DNA of 47,564 bases from Clostridia bacterium. Its GTDB lineage: Bacteria; Bacillota_A; Clostridia; Christensenellales; Aristaeellaceae. The DNA is taken from NCBI GenBank assembly GCA_017509065.1, contig JAFWQM010000114.1, positions 1 to 47,564 of the forward strand, given 5' to 3'. This document shows, one piece after another, positions 1 to 7,601 of the stretch. Positions within the stretch are counted from its first letter, which is position 1, and every line of letters begins with the position of its first letter. The notes below the pieces were generated by a model that ran no database searches, was not told the DNA's origin, and worked only from the letters and a program-made list of their open reading frames with translations. Position numbers and translations under genes: made by a program.

Positions 1-226
1 CCACGAAGACCTGAGCAAGTACTTCATGGTGGACTATGACGAGACCGGCTCCATCGGCAAGCGCTACCGCCGCCAGGACGAAGTCGGCACCCCCGTGTGC
101 GTCACCGTGGACTTTGAGACCGAGGAAACCGGCACCGTCACCGTCCGCGACCGCGACACCATGGAACAGAAGCGCATCCCCATTGCGGAACTCAAACAGT
201 ATATCGAGGATATGCAGCAGTTCTGA
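1..226 (+). CDS. glyQS: glycine--tRNA ligase, C-terminal end (partial)
   Basis: Open frame entering from the left edge (codons in phase from base 2) and stopping at 224-226. The 74 visible residues are the C-terminal anticodon-binding region of the single-chain class II glycyl-tRNA synthetase, which charges tRNA-Gly in the cytoplasm. Recognisable family segments are [26 protein letters not shown] and [12 protein letters not shown], followed by a helix ending in QQF. The catalytic core lies outside the window. A strong hairpin terminator follows within 25 bases, so this is the last gene of its transcript. Identification rests on a well-conserved tail and is secure although only the end is visible. 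Confidence 0.93.
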   Translation, partial: HEDLSKYFMVDYDETGSIGKRYRRQDEVGTPVCVTVDFETEETGTVTVRDRDTMEQKRIPIAELKQYIEDMQQF

Positions 227-249
227 TAAACTACATAAACTACACATAA

Positions 250-276
250 ACACGCCTTGCGCAAGGCGTGTTTTTT
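250..276 (+). terminator. rho-independent terminator of glyQS
   Basis: A perfect palindrome at 250-271 (arms ACACGCCTTGC and GCAAGGCGTGT) runs directly into six T residues at 271-276. It sits 24 bases after the synthetase stop codon, the expected position for an intrinsic terminator. Confidence 0.92.
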
Positions 277-298
277 ACAGCCATGTATTCGAGAATAA

Positions 299-766
299 AA
301 AACTAAAGGAAAACCATCAAGGGGAACGCTGGGGCTGTCCGCCCCAGACCCCGACCAGGGCGGTGACCGCCCTGGACCCGCAACTGGCAAAATTACACTG
401 TTGGGATGAGCCAACAGTCTCCGCCTGCCGCGCTGGGGTTACGGAAAGATAGAGGGCTTCTAGCCCAAGAAAGCCAGTGGAAAAACCCAGGGAAAAACGA
501 GCTTTCCCCTGGGTTTTTCCACTGGCTTTCCCCGGACGCAAAACGTCCGGGTTGACGGCTTTGCCGCCGGGCCAGAAGCACACATCTGCAAGCCGGTTTT
601 TTTTCGTTCCTACAACCATCGGCGGGAACCAAGCAAATCGTCTCCTGGCAAGTATATTCCGCTATTGAGGTCCAGGAGATGAAATCTCCTGGTTCAGAGG
701 TACAGGGGACTGAAGAAGCCCCCTGCCTCGTGTTTTTCGTCCTTGGGAACATAGTTATTAGCAGTA
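299..766. other. gene-free stretch of consecutive hairpins
   Basis: No supported gene in this stretch. It contains a series of inverted repeats: CTGGGGC/GCCCCAG at 329-347, CCAGGGCGG/CCGCCCTGG at 355-375, CTGTTGG/CCAACAG at 398-417, a very long hairpin at 469-530, CCAGGAGAT/ATCTCCTGG at 672-692 and a GC-rich hairpin near 703-728. The open frames crossing it are low-complexity, have no ribosome binding site and match no family I recognise. It resembles the mosaic intergenic repeats common in Clostridia genomes. Part could serve as terminator for the convergent rlmH operon, but no clear T-run faces that way. Confidence 0.6.
469..530. repeat. long near-perfect inverted repeat (28-bp stem)
   Basis: Left arm 469-495 and right arm 503-530 are reverse complements apart from one extra G in the right arm, with a loop of about 7 bases. 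The arms begin GAAAGCCAGTGG and end CCACTGGCTTTC. As RNA it would form a stem of about 27 pairs from either strand. There is no T-tract at either end, so it is not a standard terminator. Confidence 0.8.
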
Positions 767-1243
767 TTATTTGTGATACCTTTCCCCCGCATTGATTTTG
801 CAGGCGCGATAAATCTGCTCCAGGAGCAGAACGCGGGCAAGCTGGTGGGGAAAAGTCATTTTGGAGAGGGACAGTTTTTCGTCGGCGCGTTTCACCACGG
901 CGGGGGAGAGGCCCAGGCTGCCGCCGATGACGAACACCAGCCGCGTGCCGCGCTGATTGTTCAGGGCGATTTTTTCCGCGAACGCTTCGCTGGAAAGCTG
1001 CGGGCCGTCGATGCACATAGCCACCACGTAATCATTGGATTTGAGGCGCGATAAAATGCTTTCACCCTCTTTTTCCATCACCTGCCGCCGGTCGGCGTCG
1101 GAGGCGTTGGCGGGTTCGGGCAGGTCGGGAAGCTCGATGATCTCAAAGCGCCCATAGCGGGAGAGGCGCTTTACGTATTCCTCCGCCGCGCCGGAAAAAT
1201 ACTTTTCCTTCAAGCGCCCCACGCACACGATGGCCGCGTTCAT
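767..1243 (-). CDS. rlmH: 23S rRNA (pseudouridine1915-N3)-methyltransferase RlmH
   Basis: 158 residues, the normal length for RlmH, the SPOUT-fold methyltransferase that modifies pseudouridine 1915 in helix 69 of 23S rRNA on assembled 70S ribosomes. The SAM-binding knot region is visible as VFVIGGSLGLSPAV (near residues 103-116), and the C terminus has the family hallmarks KMTFPHQLARVLLLEQIYRA and a final RYHK. Its ATG overlaps the stop of the HAD phosphatase by four bases (ATGA), so it is the last gene of a six-gene minus-strand operon. The co-transcribed genes are metabolic and share no obvious pathway with it. Confidence 0.95.
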   Translation of the reverse strand: MNAAIVCVGRLKEKYFSGAAEEYVKRLSRYGRFEIIELPDLPEPANASDADRRQVMEKEGESILSRLKSNDYVVAMCIDGPQLSSEAFAEKIALNNQRGTRLVFVIGGSLGLSPAVVKRADEKLSLSKMTFPHQLARVLLLEQIYRACKINAGERYHK

Positions 1244-1884
1244 AAGGCAAGCAGCGGAAGGACCGCTGATAAATCCGGCAATACGTGGTCAACGTAAGGC
1301 GTCAGGTCATCTGTACAGGGGATCAGATCTGGTACCATCACGACCGTCATCCCCGCCGCGCGGCCTGCTTTGACGCCATTGACGGAATCTTCCAGCACCA
1401 GACAGCATTTCGGGTCAGCATTCAGCGCTGCCGCCGCTTTCAGGAAAACGTCCGGCGCTGGCTTGGAGGGAAGCCCGTCGCCGGTGATCAGGGCGTCAAA
1501 ATAGGAGATGACGCCCGCCGAACGCAGGTAAATCCCGATAGTTCCCAGGTCGCTGGAGGATGCGACGGCCATGGGGATTTTTCTTTTCTTTCCTTCCTCC
1601 AGCAATTCCCCAACCCCTTTTTTTAGCGGGATTTTGCCCTGCTCCGCCATTTCGCGCATGGCGTTCGTGAAATCCAGAAACAGTCTGCGTGTATCCAAAT
1701 CGGGGAAGAACTGATGGTAATAATCACCGCAGGATTGCTCGTTTGAGCCGATCGTTTCCCGCACGACGGCGGCGGGAATATCGAAGCCCTGCAGCCGCCC
1801 GCACGCGCGCATCACGTCCAGGCCCACGCGCTCGCTGTCCATGAGCAGTCCGTCCATATCGAAAACAAGTGCCTGGAAGCTCAT
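1240..1884 (-). CDS. HAD-family hydrolase, beta-phosphoglucomutase-like
   Basis: 214 residues of the haloacid dehalogenase superfamily, subfamily with an alpha-helical cap between motifs I and II. Motif I is FDMDGLLMDS (nucleophile Asp9, general acid Asp11), motif II VASSSD, motif III Lys in PSKPAPDVF, motif IV LVLEDSVNGVKAG. Such proteins are phosphosugar phosphatases or phosphoglucomutases; the substrate cannot be told from sequence. The start overlaps the stop of the upstream LCP gene by four bases and its stop overlaps the rlmH start, indicating translational coupling. A role in sugar-phosphate housecleaning is the likeliest inference. Confidence 0.88.
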   Translation of the reverse strand: MSFQALVFDMDGLLMDSERVGLDVMRACGRLQGFDIPAAVVRETIGSNEQSCGDYYHQFFPDLDTRRLFLDFTNAMREMAEQGKIPLKKGVGELLEEGKKRKIPMAVASSSDLGTIGIYLRSAGVISYFDALITGDGLPSKPAPDVFLKAAAALNADPKCCLVLEDSVNGVKAGRAAGMTVVMVPDLIPCTDDLTPYVDHVLPDLSAVLPLLAL

Positions 1885-2981
1885 TCGTCGTCCACCACCA
1901 CAAAATTGTCGGTCAGGAAATCATGCAGTGCCTGGCGGTTCAGTTCAAAATTGACCTGCTTGGTGGCCATGCCGTCGTAGGCGAATTCGCAGTAGCTGTA
2001 ATTGTTCTTGTTGTAGCTCTCGACGGTGGGGGTGATTTCATACCACGTGCCGTTTTCCTTTTGCTTGGAAGGGTTGCTGACCGGCATACGGATGCTTTCC
2101 ACCGCAGTGCCCTTGAGCTGCATGGCCAGGTCCACCGCCGCGATCATATCGTCGATGGTCATGTTGGTGTATACGATATTGGACAGAATCACGTCCAGCA
2201 GCTGCAGGGCGGCGTCATAGGAGATATTTTTCAGGCTGTCCGCGATGGAGGTCAGCACCATACGGTCGCGGTAGGTGCGGCCGTAGTCCTGGTGGTCGGA
2301 GTAGACGTTGCCGTCCGCGTGCATATATTCCGCCGTTTCGATCTTGCGGATGCGCATGTAGATCACCGCGGCATGACCGGAGAAATGATAGGTGCCGCCG
2401 CGGCCTTCGGAAATGGCAGGGGTGGTGGAGGAGCTGGAAATGGAATAGCGCTTTAAATACGTCGCTTCGCGGTTGGTGATGGTGATGTCCACCCCGCCCA
2501 CGGCGTTGATGATATTTTCCACCTGCTTGAAATCCATCACGATGAACTTTTCGATGTTCAGGTCAAAGTGGCCGTTGATGGTTTCCACCAGGGCGTGGAA
2601 CCCCTCGTTGTAGGTTTTCCCGTTTTCATAGCACCAGCCGCCCGTGTCCAGGAAATTGTTGATGCGGCCGAACTTGCCGTCCGGGCGCTGGATGAGCATG
2701 TCCCGGATGAAGCTGGTCAGCATCACACGCCGGGCGTTTTCGTCCACCGTTACCAGGATGAGCCCGTCGGTATGGTTGCCCCACTGCTTCTTGTCGAAGG
2801 AGGCTTTCGCGTCCCAGGAGTCCACGCAGATGAGCATGTAATGATGCACGCCCTTGGTGGTGGGCGTGCGGTTTTCCTTTTCAACGAAGGGGATAGGGTT
2901 GGGCTCCTCCGCAGCCAGGGCGGGCAGGATGGCGCCACAGAGAAAGCAAAGCGATAAAAAGAAACAAAATGCGCGTTTCAT
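1881..2981 (-). CDS. LCP (LytR-CpsA-Psr) family protein, secreted
   Basis: 366 residues from the ATG at 2981, chosen because AGGAGG lies seven bases upstream and a signal peptide (MKRAFCFFLSLCFLCGAILP, then ALAAEE) follows at once. LCP proteins transfer undecaprenyl-linked glycopolymers to peptidoglycan outside the cell. Typical features are an early Asp in HTDGLILVTVD (Asp72), the Arg-Asp pair in TSFIRDM (Arg93-Asp94), a GGVDITITNREA segment and the RIRK ... DYGRTYRDR region with late arginines. An insertion of about 20 residues (SISSSSTTPAISEGRGG) sits before that last region. There is a cleavable signal rather than the usual membrane anchor. Fourth gene of the minus-strand operon. Confidence 0.85.
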   Translation of the reverse strand: MKRAFCFFLSLCFLCGAILPALAAEEPNPIPFVEKENRTPTTKGVHHYMLICVDSWDAKASFDKKQWGNHTDGLILVTVDENARRVMLTSFIRDMLIQRPDGKFGRINNFLDTGGWCYENGKTYNEGFHALVETINGHFDLNIEKFIVMDFKQVENIINAVGGVDITITNREATYLKRYSISSSSTTPAISEGRGGTYHFSGHAAVIYMRIRKIETAEYMHADGNVYSDHQDYGRTYRDRMVLTSIADSLKNISYDAALQLLDVILSNIVYTNMTIDDMIAAVDLAMQLKGTAVESIRMPVSNPSKQKENGTWYEITPTVESYNKNNYSYCEFAYDGMATKQVNFELNRQALHDFLTDNFVVVDDE

Positions 2982-2995
2982 GAGAACCTCCTGTA

Positions 2996-3460
2996 TCAAT
3001 GGGTATCCGTTTCAGGCTCATACTTTTCCAGCTTGACGCCCGTTTCCCCGAAGATTTCCAGGGTAAAGCTGTCGGGGTAGCCCTGCTCATAAACGACCCG
3101 CTTGATGCCCGCATTCACGATCATCTTGGCGCAGATGGAGCAGGGCTGGTGGGTGCAGTAGAGGGTCGCGCCGTCGATGCTGATGCCAAGTTTCGCGGCT
3201 TGCAGGATGGCGTTCTGCTCGGCGTGGGCGGCGTAGCAGACTTCGGCTCGGGTGCCGCTTTCAATGCCCAGCTTGCGGCGCAGGCATTCGCCCTTTTCCT
3301 TGCAGGTTTTCATCCCGGCGGGAGCGCCGTTGTAGCCGGTGGTCATGATGCGCTTGTCCTTCACGATCACCGCGCCGATGGCCCGCCCAGGGGCGAAGCA
3401 GCTGGTCCAGGTGGATACCAGCCGTGCCATTTCCATAAAGCGAATATCCCATTTATCCAT
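2996..3460 (-). CDS. deoxycytidylate (dCMP) deaminase family protein
   Basis: 154 residues of the zinc-dependent cytidine/dCMP deaminase family (ComEB-like). Zinc and catalytic residues are visible in CYAAHAEQNAI (His79, Glu81) and QPCSICAKM (Cys107, Cys110). TTGYNGAPAGM near residues 40-50 and the cysteine-containing stretch KTCKEKGECLRRKLGIESG are typical of dCMP deaminases. The reaction is dCMP to dUMP, feeding dTMP synthesis. It overlaps the nucleosidase gene by eight bases and is followed after 14 bases by the LCP gene, so it belongs to the operon. Length and motifs are normal. Confidence 0.92.
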   Translation of the reverse strand: MDKWDIRFMEMARLVSTWTSCFAPGRAIGAVIVKDKRIMTTGYNGAPAGMKTCKEKGECLRRKLGIESGTRAEVCYAAHAEQNAILQAAKLGISIDGATLYCTHQPCSICAKMIVNAGIKRVVYEQGYPDSFTLEIFGETGVKLEKYEPETDTH

Positions 3461-4166
3461 TCTGTTTTTCCTCCCATTCCGCGTACAGGGGCAGGAAGCG
3501 GTGCACTAACTTCTGCTCCTGCCCGCAGGCAAACAGCGCTTTTTCCATGTACTCGCGCCCGTCCCCGTCGCGCGTGTCCGATATGGCTCGGAGCACGGCG
3601 TAGGGAACGCTCATTTCATAGCAGCATTGGGCGATGGCCCCGCCCTCCATGTCGCAGGAGGCGGCGTCGAAGGTTTCGGACAGGAAATTCTTTTTATCCA
3701 GGCCCACGATGAACTGGTCGCCGGTGGCGACGGCGGCGCGCTCAGTGCGTAAGCCCCCTTCCTCCGCGGCCTTTTGCAGCAGGGCGGAAAGCGTTTCGTC
3801 GCAGGGGATATGCACGATGTTGGGGCCGGAGATCATGCCCAGGGGATCGCCGATGGGCGTGGTGTCCATGTCGTGCTGCACTGCGCTCTTAGCAATTACG
3901 AGGTCCCCGATTTGAAGCGTGGGACGCAGCGCCCCCGCCACGCCGATGTTCAATATCGCTTTGATTTCAGGATGCTTAAGCAGCATCCCCTGGCAGCACA
4001 GCGCCGCGTGTACTTTGCCGATGCCGCACCGCGCCAGGCAAAGCCGCAGGCCGTGGAGCGTTCCTACATAATAACGGGCATAACCAGTCCGCTGTTCCTG
4101 AACATCCGTCATGTCCTGCAATAAATCCTGGATTTCCTTGTCCATCGCGCCGATGATGCCAAGCAT
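3453..4166 (-). CDS. mtnN: 5'-methylthioadenosine/S-adenosylhomocysteine nucleosidase
   Basis: 237 residues from the ATG at 4166, preferred over the longer frame because AAAGGA lies just upstream and homologues begin MxxGIIGAMxxE. MTAN hydrolyses the glycosidic bond of methylthioadenosine and S-adenosylhomocysteine, releasing adenine and recycling SAM by-products. Visible motifs: N-terminal GIIGAMDKEI with Glu11, SCDMEGGAIAQCC (ribose-binding Met-Glu) and AISDTRDGDG with the catalytic Asp. It starts five bases after the dipeptidase stop and overlaps the deaminase start, so it is translated from the same operon. Confidence 0.93.
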   Translation of the reverse strand: MLGIIGAMDKEIQDLLQDMTDVQEQRTGYARYYVGTLHGLRLCLARCGIGKVHAALCCQGMLLKHPEIKAILNIGVAGALRPTLQIGDLVIAKSAVQHDMDTTPIGDPLGMISGPNIVHIPCDETLSALLQKAAEEGGLRTERAAVATGDQFIVGLDKKNFLSETFDAASCDMEGGAIAQCCYEMSVPYAVLRAISDTRDGDGREYMEKALFACGQEQKLVHRFLPLYAEWEEKQNG

Positions 4167-4170
4167 ATGT

Positions 4171-5088
4171 TTATCCTTTCGTATTCGGTCTCGGGTCAAT
4201 TCTGTCATAATAAGCCAGCAGATTCTTTCCCGCCACGCCTTCGATTTCTTCTTCGCTGAGTCCGCGTTTGCGCAGGGCGTCTAATAAAGCGGGGAAGTCC
4301 TGGGGGCCGGCTAACCCTTCCGGCTTTTCGTCGATGCCGTCAAAGTCGGAACCGAAGCCTACATGACCCGCGCCGCCCAGTTCCATCACGTGGATCACAT
4401 GATCACAGACGGTATTCAGGTCGGCTTTATTGTCCTGCCGCAAAAACTCGGGACAGAAGTTGATGCCCACATAGCCGCCTGCCTGAATCAGCGCTTTCAA
4501 CTGATCGTCTGAAAGGTTTCGGAAATGCTCGCACAGCGCGCGGCAGCAGGAGTGGGAAGCTACGGGAACAACGCCCATCTCCAGCAGATCATAAAACCCG
4601 CGCTCGCTCAGATGCGAGGTGTCCGGGGCAATGCCCAGCCGCGCCATTTCCCCAGCCGCTGTTTTACCAAAGGGCTTTAATCCCGCGCTCTGGTCGATGA
4701 TGGCGGGAGTGCCGACGCAGTTTTCATAGTTCCAGGTCAGCGCCGCCATGCGCACGCCCATCCTGCGCCAATCGGACAGCAGGGATAGGTCACCGTCCAG
4801 CAGGTCGCAGCCCTCCACGGAATAGATGAATGCGCTTTCTCCTTCCCGGCAGTCCCGGTAATCGTCCAGCCGCCGAATGCCCGCCGCTTCCCATTGTGCG
4901 CCTTCCTTCAGCGCGCCTGCAAAGGTTTCCGCGACGCTCTTTAAGTCCGCGCTGCCGCCCACGAACAGCGCCATGGTCTGCACGGTCACGCCGCCCTGCC
5001 TAAGCCTGTCCGGGGTGATGTCGAAATCCGGTCCCGGCCAGCGGTACCGGCTGTACAGCGTGTCGGCGTGAGTGTCAAAAAGAAGCAT
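4171..5088 (-). CDS. membrane dipeptidase (peptidase family M19)
   Basis: 305 residues from the ATG at 5088, which has GGGGGTG upstream; the longer frame starts inside the promoter. Family M19 (renal dipeptidase-like) are zinc enzymes that cleave dipeptides, including ones with D-residues. Zinc-site motifs are LFDTHADTLYS (His7, Asp9), SVEGCDLL (bridging Glu), the His in ASHS, and GFGSDFDGI. There is no signal peptide, so it is probably cytosolic. It is the first gene of the minus-strand operon and is divergent from the phage cassette. A role in peptide or cell-wall fragment turnover is plausible, not shown. Confidence 0.9.
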   Translation of the reverse strand: MLLFDTHADTLYSRYRWPGPDFDITPDRLRQGGVTVQTMALFVGGSADLKSVAETFAGALKEGAQWEAAGIRRLDDYRDCREGESAFIYSVEGCDLLDGDLSLLSDWRRMGVRMAALTWNYENCVGTPAIIDQSAGLKPFGKTAAGEMARLGIAPDTSHLSERGFYDLLEMGVVPVASHSCCRALCEHFRNLSDDQLKALIQAGGYVGINFCPEFLRQDNKADLNTVCDHVIHVMELGGAGHVGFGSDFDGIDEKPEGLAGPQDFPALLDALRKRGLSEEEIEGVAGKNLLAYYDRIDPRPNTKG

Positions 5089-5119
5089 GCATTCACCCCC
5101 TGCAAAAAAATACGTCCTG

Positions 5120-5148
5120 ATTATAACACATACCGGATGATTCAACAA
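5120..5148 (-). promoter_or_regulatory. sigma-A-type promoter of the dipeptidase operon
   Basis: On the minus strand: TTGTTG (plus positions 5143-5148), 17-base spacer, TATAAT (5120-5125), about 30 bases upstream of the dipeptidase ATG. Perfect -10 and moderate -35. Confidence 0.65.
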
Positions 5149-5206
5149 CAGGGAAGGAGTGTAAACTTTGGCGTCCTAAAGAGTTGCAAAATTAAACAAA
5201 TACCCC

Positions 5207-5235
5207 TTGACAAAGTTTGATTTATAAATTATAAT
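5207..5235 (+). promoter_or_regulatory. consensus promoter of the terminase/portal cassette
   Basis: Perfect TTGACA at 5207-5212, exact 17-base spacer, perfect TATAAT at 5230-5235, 42 bases before the first cassette ATG. One of the best promoters in the window. The -10 lies between two inverted 13-base arms, so it is likely repressed under some condition. Confidence 0.88.
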
Positions 5236-5253
5236 GTTTCTAAATCAAACTTT
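5212..5253. promoter_or_regulatory. putative operator: 13-bp inverted repeat around the -10
   Basis: AAAGTTTGATTTA at 5212-5224 and its exact reverse complement TAAATCAAACTTT at 5241-5253, separated by 16 bases that contain the -10. The left arm is upstream of the expected transcription start (near 5242), so this cannot be an RNA hairpin and is best read as a protein-binding site. No candidate repressor gene is adjacent. Confidence 0.6.
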
Positions 5254-5276
5254 TTCTTTGATCGGAGGAATGATCC

Positions 5277-5513
5277 ATGAACGGAAAGCTGAACGACCGG
5301 GACGCGAAATGCCCCTTTTTTGCTTATCACATGAAGGACAGCGTGACCTGTGAAAGTCTGATTCCGGACACCAGGGCCAAGATCGTGTTCGGGAAACCCA
5401 GCGAAAAAAAGCTGCATTATAACCTGTTCTGCTGTTTCAGGTATGAGAACTGCGAAATGTACCGGGCGATCATGAAAACGTATGAGGACGACGATGAAAA
5501 AGGGGGCTCTTAA
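5277..5513 (+). CDS. small cysteine-rich phage-type protein, probable zinc-binding
   Basis: 78 residues, ATG at 5277 preceded by CGGAGGAATGATCC. Cysteines at 12, 25, 52, 53 and 59 in the arrangement KCPFFAYH ... VTCES ... FCCFRYENC suggest one zinc site. Small proteins of this pattern are commonly encoded just upstream of terminase small subunit genes in prophages of Firmicutes; their function is unknown to me. It is the first gene after the strong promoter and is followed 43 bases later by the terminase small subunit. The C-terminal tail is acidic (YEDDDEKGGS). No enzymatic motif is seen. Confidence 0.72.
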   Translation: MNGKLNDRDAKCPFFAYHMKDSVTCESLIPDTRAKIVFGKPSEKKLHYNLFCCFRYENCEMYRAIMKTYEDDDEKGGS

Positions 5514-5556
5514 TTCTTCCTGATTTCTGGGAAAATAACGCAGGAGGTGAGCAATA

Positions 5557-6096
5557 TTGTGTTCAGAAGCAGATAAGCTGGCAGCGAAACAGCGGTATAT
5601 GACGGAAGAAATATCGCTGAAAAAGCTGTCGGAAGAAACAGGTATCAGGTATTCCACCCTGAAAGCCTGGTGCCGGAAAGAAGGCTGGAGCCAGGAGCGG
5701 GAATCTATCGAAAGCCGTGCGTTCAAAAAAGCCGCGGTCAGGGCGGTGAACAAAAAGGCGCGGGAGCTGTGCAAGCTGCTGGAGGCGTCGGACGAGCTGG
5801 AAAAAGCCCTGCTGCTGGCGGCGAAAGCGTTCTCCGCCTATCTGGAAGGAGAGGGAGGCAGCGAAACCCTCACCGATAAAAAGACCTGGGCGGACAACCT
5901 GAACCACATCGTGGCGGCCATCGGCAAGCAGGCGGAAACCCGGATGATGCTCTCCGGTATCATGGCGAAGGACGAGGAAGAGAAAATCGCCCTCATGCGC
6001 AGGAAGCAAAGCCTGGAGGAACGCAAGGAGCAGCAGGAAACAAGCGGCGGACTGGGGATCGTGATGGACAGGGAGACGGGGGAGCTGGCGGAATGA
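5557..6096 (+). CDS. phage terminase small subunit-like DNA-binding protein
   Basis: 179 residues from a TTG start, supported by GGAGGTGA at 5543-5550 with a six-base spacer. Residues 14-45 form a helix-turn-helix (EEISLKKLSEETGIRYSTL) resembling the N-terminal DNA-recognition domain of XtmA-like terminase small subunits, which bind phage DNA and deliver it to the large subunit. The middle and C-terminal parts are helical and highly charged, fitting oligomerisation. Its stop overlaps the ATG of the large subunit (ATGA), the usual small-large order. Small subunits diverge quickly, so the call leans partly on context. Confidence 0.75.
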   Translation: MCSEADKLAAKQRYMTEEISLKKLSEETGIRYSTLKAWCRKEGWSQERESIESRAFKKAAVRAVNKKARELCKLLEASDELEKALLLAAKAFSAYLEGEGGSETLTDKKTWADNLNHIVAAIGKQAETRMMLSGIMAKDEEEKIALMRRKQSLEERKEQQETSGGLGIVMDRETGELAE

Positions 6097-7601
6097 AAGG
6101 ACAGTTAGGAGTCAGGAGTGAGGAGTTAGGAGCTATAAATAGTGACCCCTTATCTCCTCTTGGAAATGGAATAATTGAAAACACAAAACAACTCCTCACT
6201 CCTAACTCCTTACTCCTAACGCTCAAAATGCCCCCTCCCAATCCCCGCCAGAGGTTGTTTTTCCTGGCAAAACAGAAATATGTGATTTTCGGCGGGGCGC
6301 GAGGCGGGGGAAAGAGCTGGGCGGTGCGGTGGAAAGCTGTGCTGCTGTGCGGCAGGTATCCGGGCATTCACGTGCTGATCATGCGGCGGAGCTATCCTGA
6401 GCTGCTGGCCAACCACATCAACCCGCTGAAAACCCTGCTGTACCGTTTCGCCAGCTACAACGGCACCGAGCACGAGTTCCGCTTTCCCAACGGAAGCACG
6501 ATCAAATTCATGTACTGCGCTGGGGACGACGACCTGCTGAACATTCAGGGCCACGAGTATGACGTGGTCTGCATCGACGAGGCGACGCAGATGACGGAAT
6601 ACCAGATAAAGACCATCGCCGCCTGCGTGCGCGGGGCGAACAGCTTTCCCAAGCGCCTGTACATGACCTGCAATCCCGGGGGAAAGGGCCACCAGTATAT
6701 CAAGCGCCTGAAGGAGCGGAAATTCCGGGATGGGGAGAACCCGGAGGACTACGTGTTCATCCAGTCCCTGCTGACGGACAACGCGGCCCTCATGCGGCAG
6801 CAGCCGGATTACATCGAGCAACTGAAAGCCCTGCCGCCCAAGCTGCGGGACGCCTGGCTGTACGGCAACTGGGACATTTACGAGGGACAGTTCTTTGAGG
6901 AATTCGCTGATCGGCCGGAGCACTATCTGGACAGGAAATTCACCCACGTCATCGCGCCTTTCGACCCGCCCGCGGGCTGGAAGATATATCGTTCCTTTGA
7001 CTGGGGCTACGCGAAACCCTTCTCCTGTGCCTGGTGGGCGGTGGACTACGACGGCGTGATTTACCGCATCCTGGAGCTGTACGGCTGCCGGAAGGATCAG
7101 GACGGGCGCGACATTCCCAACGAGGGCATGAAGTGGGTGGACGACAAAATCTTCTCTGAAATTGCCCGCATGGAACAGGAGCATCCCTGGCTGGCAGGCA
7201 AACAGATCCAGGGCGTGGCCGACCCCAGCATCTGGGCGGGGGAGGAAAGCGGAGTCAGCCGGTACGACGCGGCGGTGAAGCATCGGGTGTATTTTGAAAA
7301 GGGCAACAACGACCGCATTCCCGGCTGGATGCAGTGCCACTATCGGCTGGCCTTCGACGAAAACGGCTATCCCATGATGTACGTGTTCAACACCTGCCAG
7401 GCGTTCATCCGCACGATTCCACTGCTGTGCTACGACCCGCGCGCGGCGGAAGACCTGGACAGCAGCCAGGAGGATCATGTGGCGGACGAATGGCGCTACT
7501 TTTGCATGACCAATCCCATCCGGCCCAAATCAGAACAGCGGAAGATGGATGTAGGCTTTGACCCGCTGAACCAATTCAGCAGAAGGAGGAAAAGAAATTG
7601 A
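6093..7601 (+). CDS. phage terminase large subunit (ATPase and nuclease)
   Basis: 502 residues. The ATPase domain has Walker A GGARGGGKS (67-75), Walker B VVCIDEA (158-164, Asp162, Glu163) and coupling motif MTCNPGG (191-197). The RNase H-like nuclease domain has SFDWG (Asp303), VADPS (Asp377) and DHVADEWRY (Asp461/Asp465). All catalytic acidic residues are present, so the motor looks intact. It would package DNA into a prohead through the portal. The ATG at 6093 overlaps the small subunit stop. Residues 4-43 are encoded by an inverted-repeat element at 6104-6220 that keeps frame; a second ATG at 6228 after the element matches where homologues normally begin, but it lacks a good ribosome binding site. 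Confidence 0.93.
   Translation: MKGQLGVRSEELGAINSDPLSPLGNGIIENTKQLLTPNSLLLTLKMPPPNPRQRLFFLAKQKYVIFGGARGGGKSWAVRWKAVLLCGRYPGIHVLIMRRSYPELLANHINPLKTLLYRFASYNGTEHEFRFPNGSTIKFMYCAGDDDLLNIQGHEYDVVCIDEATQMTEYQIKTIAACVRGANSFPKRLYMTCNPGGKGHQYIKRLKERKFRDGENPEDYVFIQSLLTDNAALMRQQPDYIEQLKALPPKLRDAWLYGNWDIYEGQFFEEFADRPEHYLDRKFTHVIAPFDPPAGWKIYRSFDWGYAKPFSCAWWAVDYDGVIYRILELYGCRKDQDGRDIPNEGMKWVDDKIFSEIARMEQEHPWLAGKQIQGVADPSIWAGEESGVSRYDAAVKHRVYFEKGNNDRIPGWMQCHYRLAFDENGYPMMYVFNTCQAFIRTIPLLCYDPRAAEDLDSSQEDHVADEWRYFCMTNPIRPKSEQRKMDVGFDPLNQFSRRRKRN
6104..6220. repeat. inverted repeat of 7-nt units inside the terminase gene start
   Basis: Left arm 6104-6132 is four heptamers of the form NAGGAGT (beginning GTTAGGAGT); right arm 6192-6220 is its reverse complement with about three mismatches in 29 (ending TTACTCCTAAC). 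The unpaired centre is about 59 bp and AT-richer. It starts 11 bases into the terminase large subunit reading frame and contains no stop in that frame. Related heptamer elements occur near 22218-22380 and 42093-42187. Confidence 0.8.

Noticed and set aside
393..1016. 207-codon minus-strand frame across the hairpin region and rlmH
   Set aside because: Overlaps rlmH in another frame and runs through structured repeat DNA; arginine/proline-rich, no ribosome binding site, no family.
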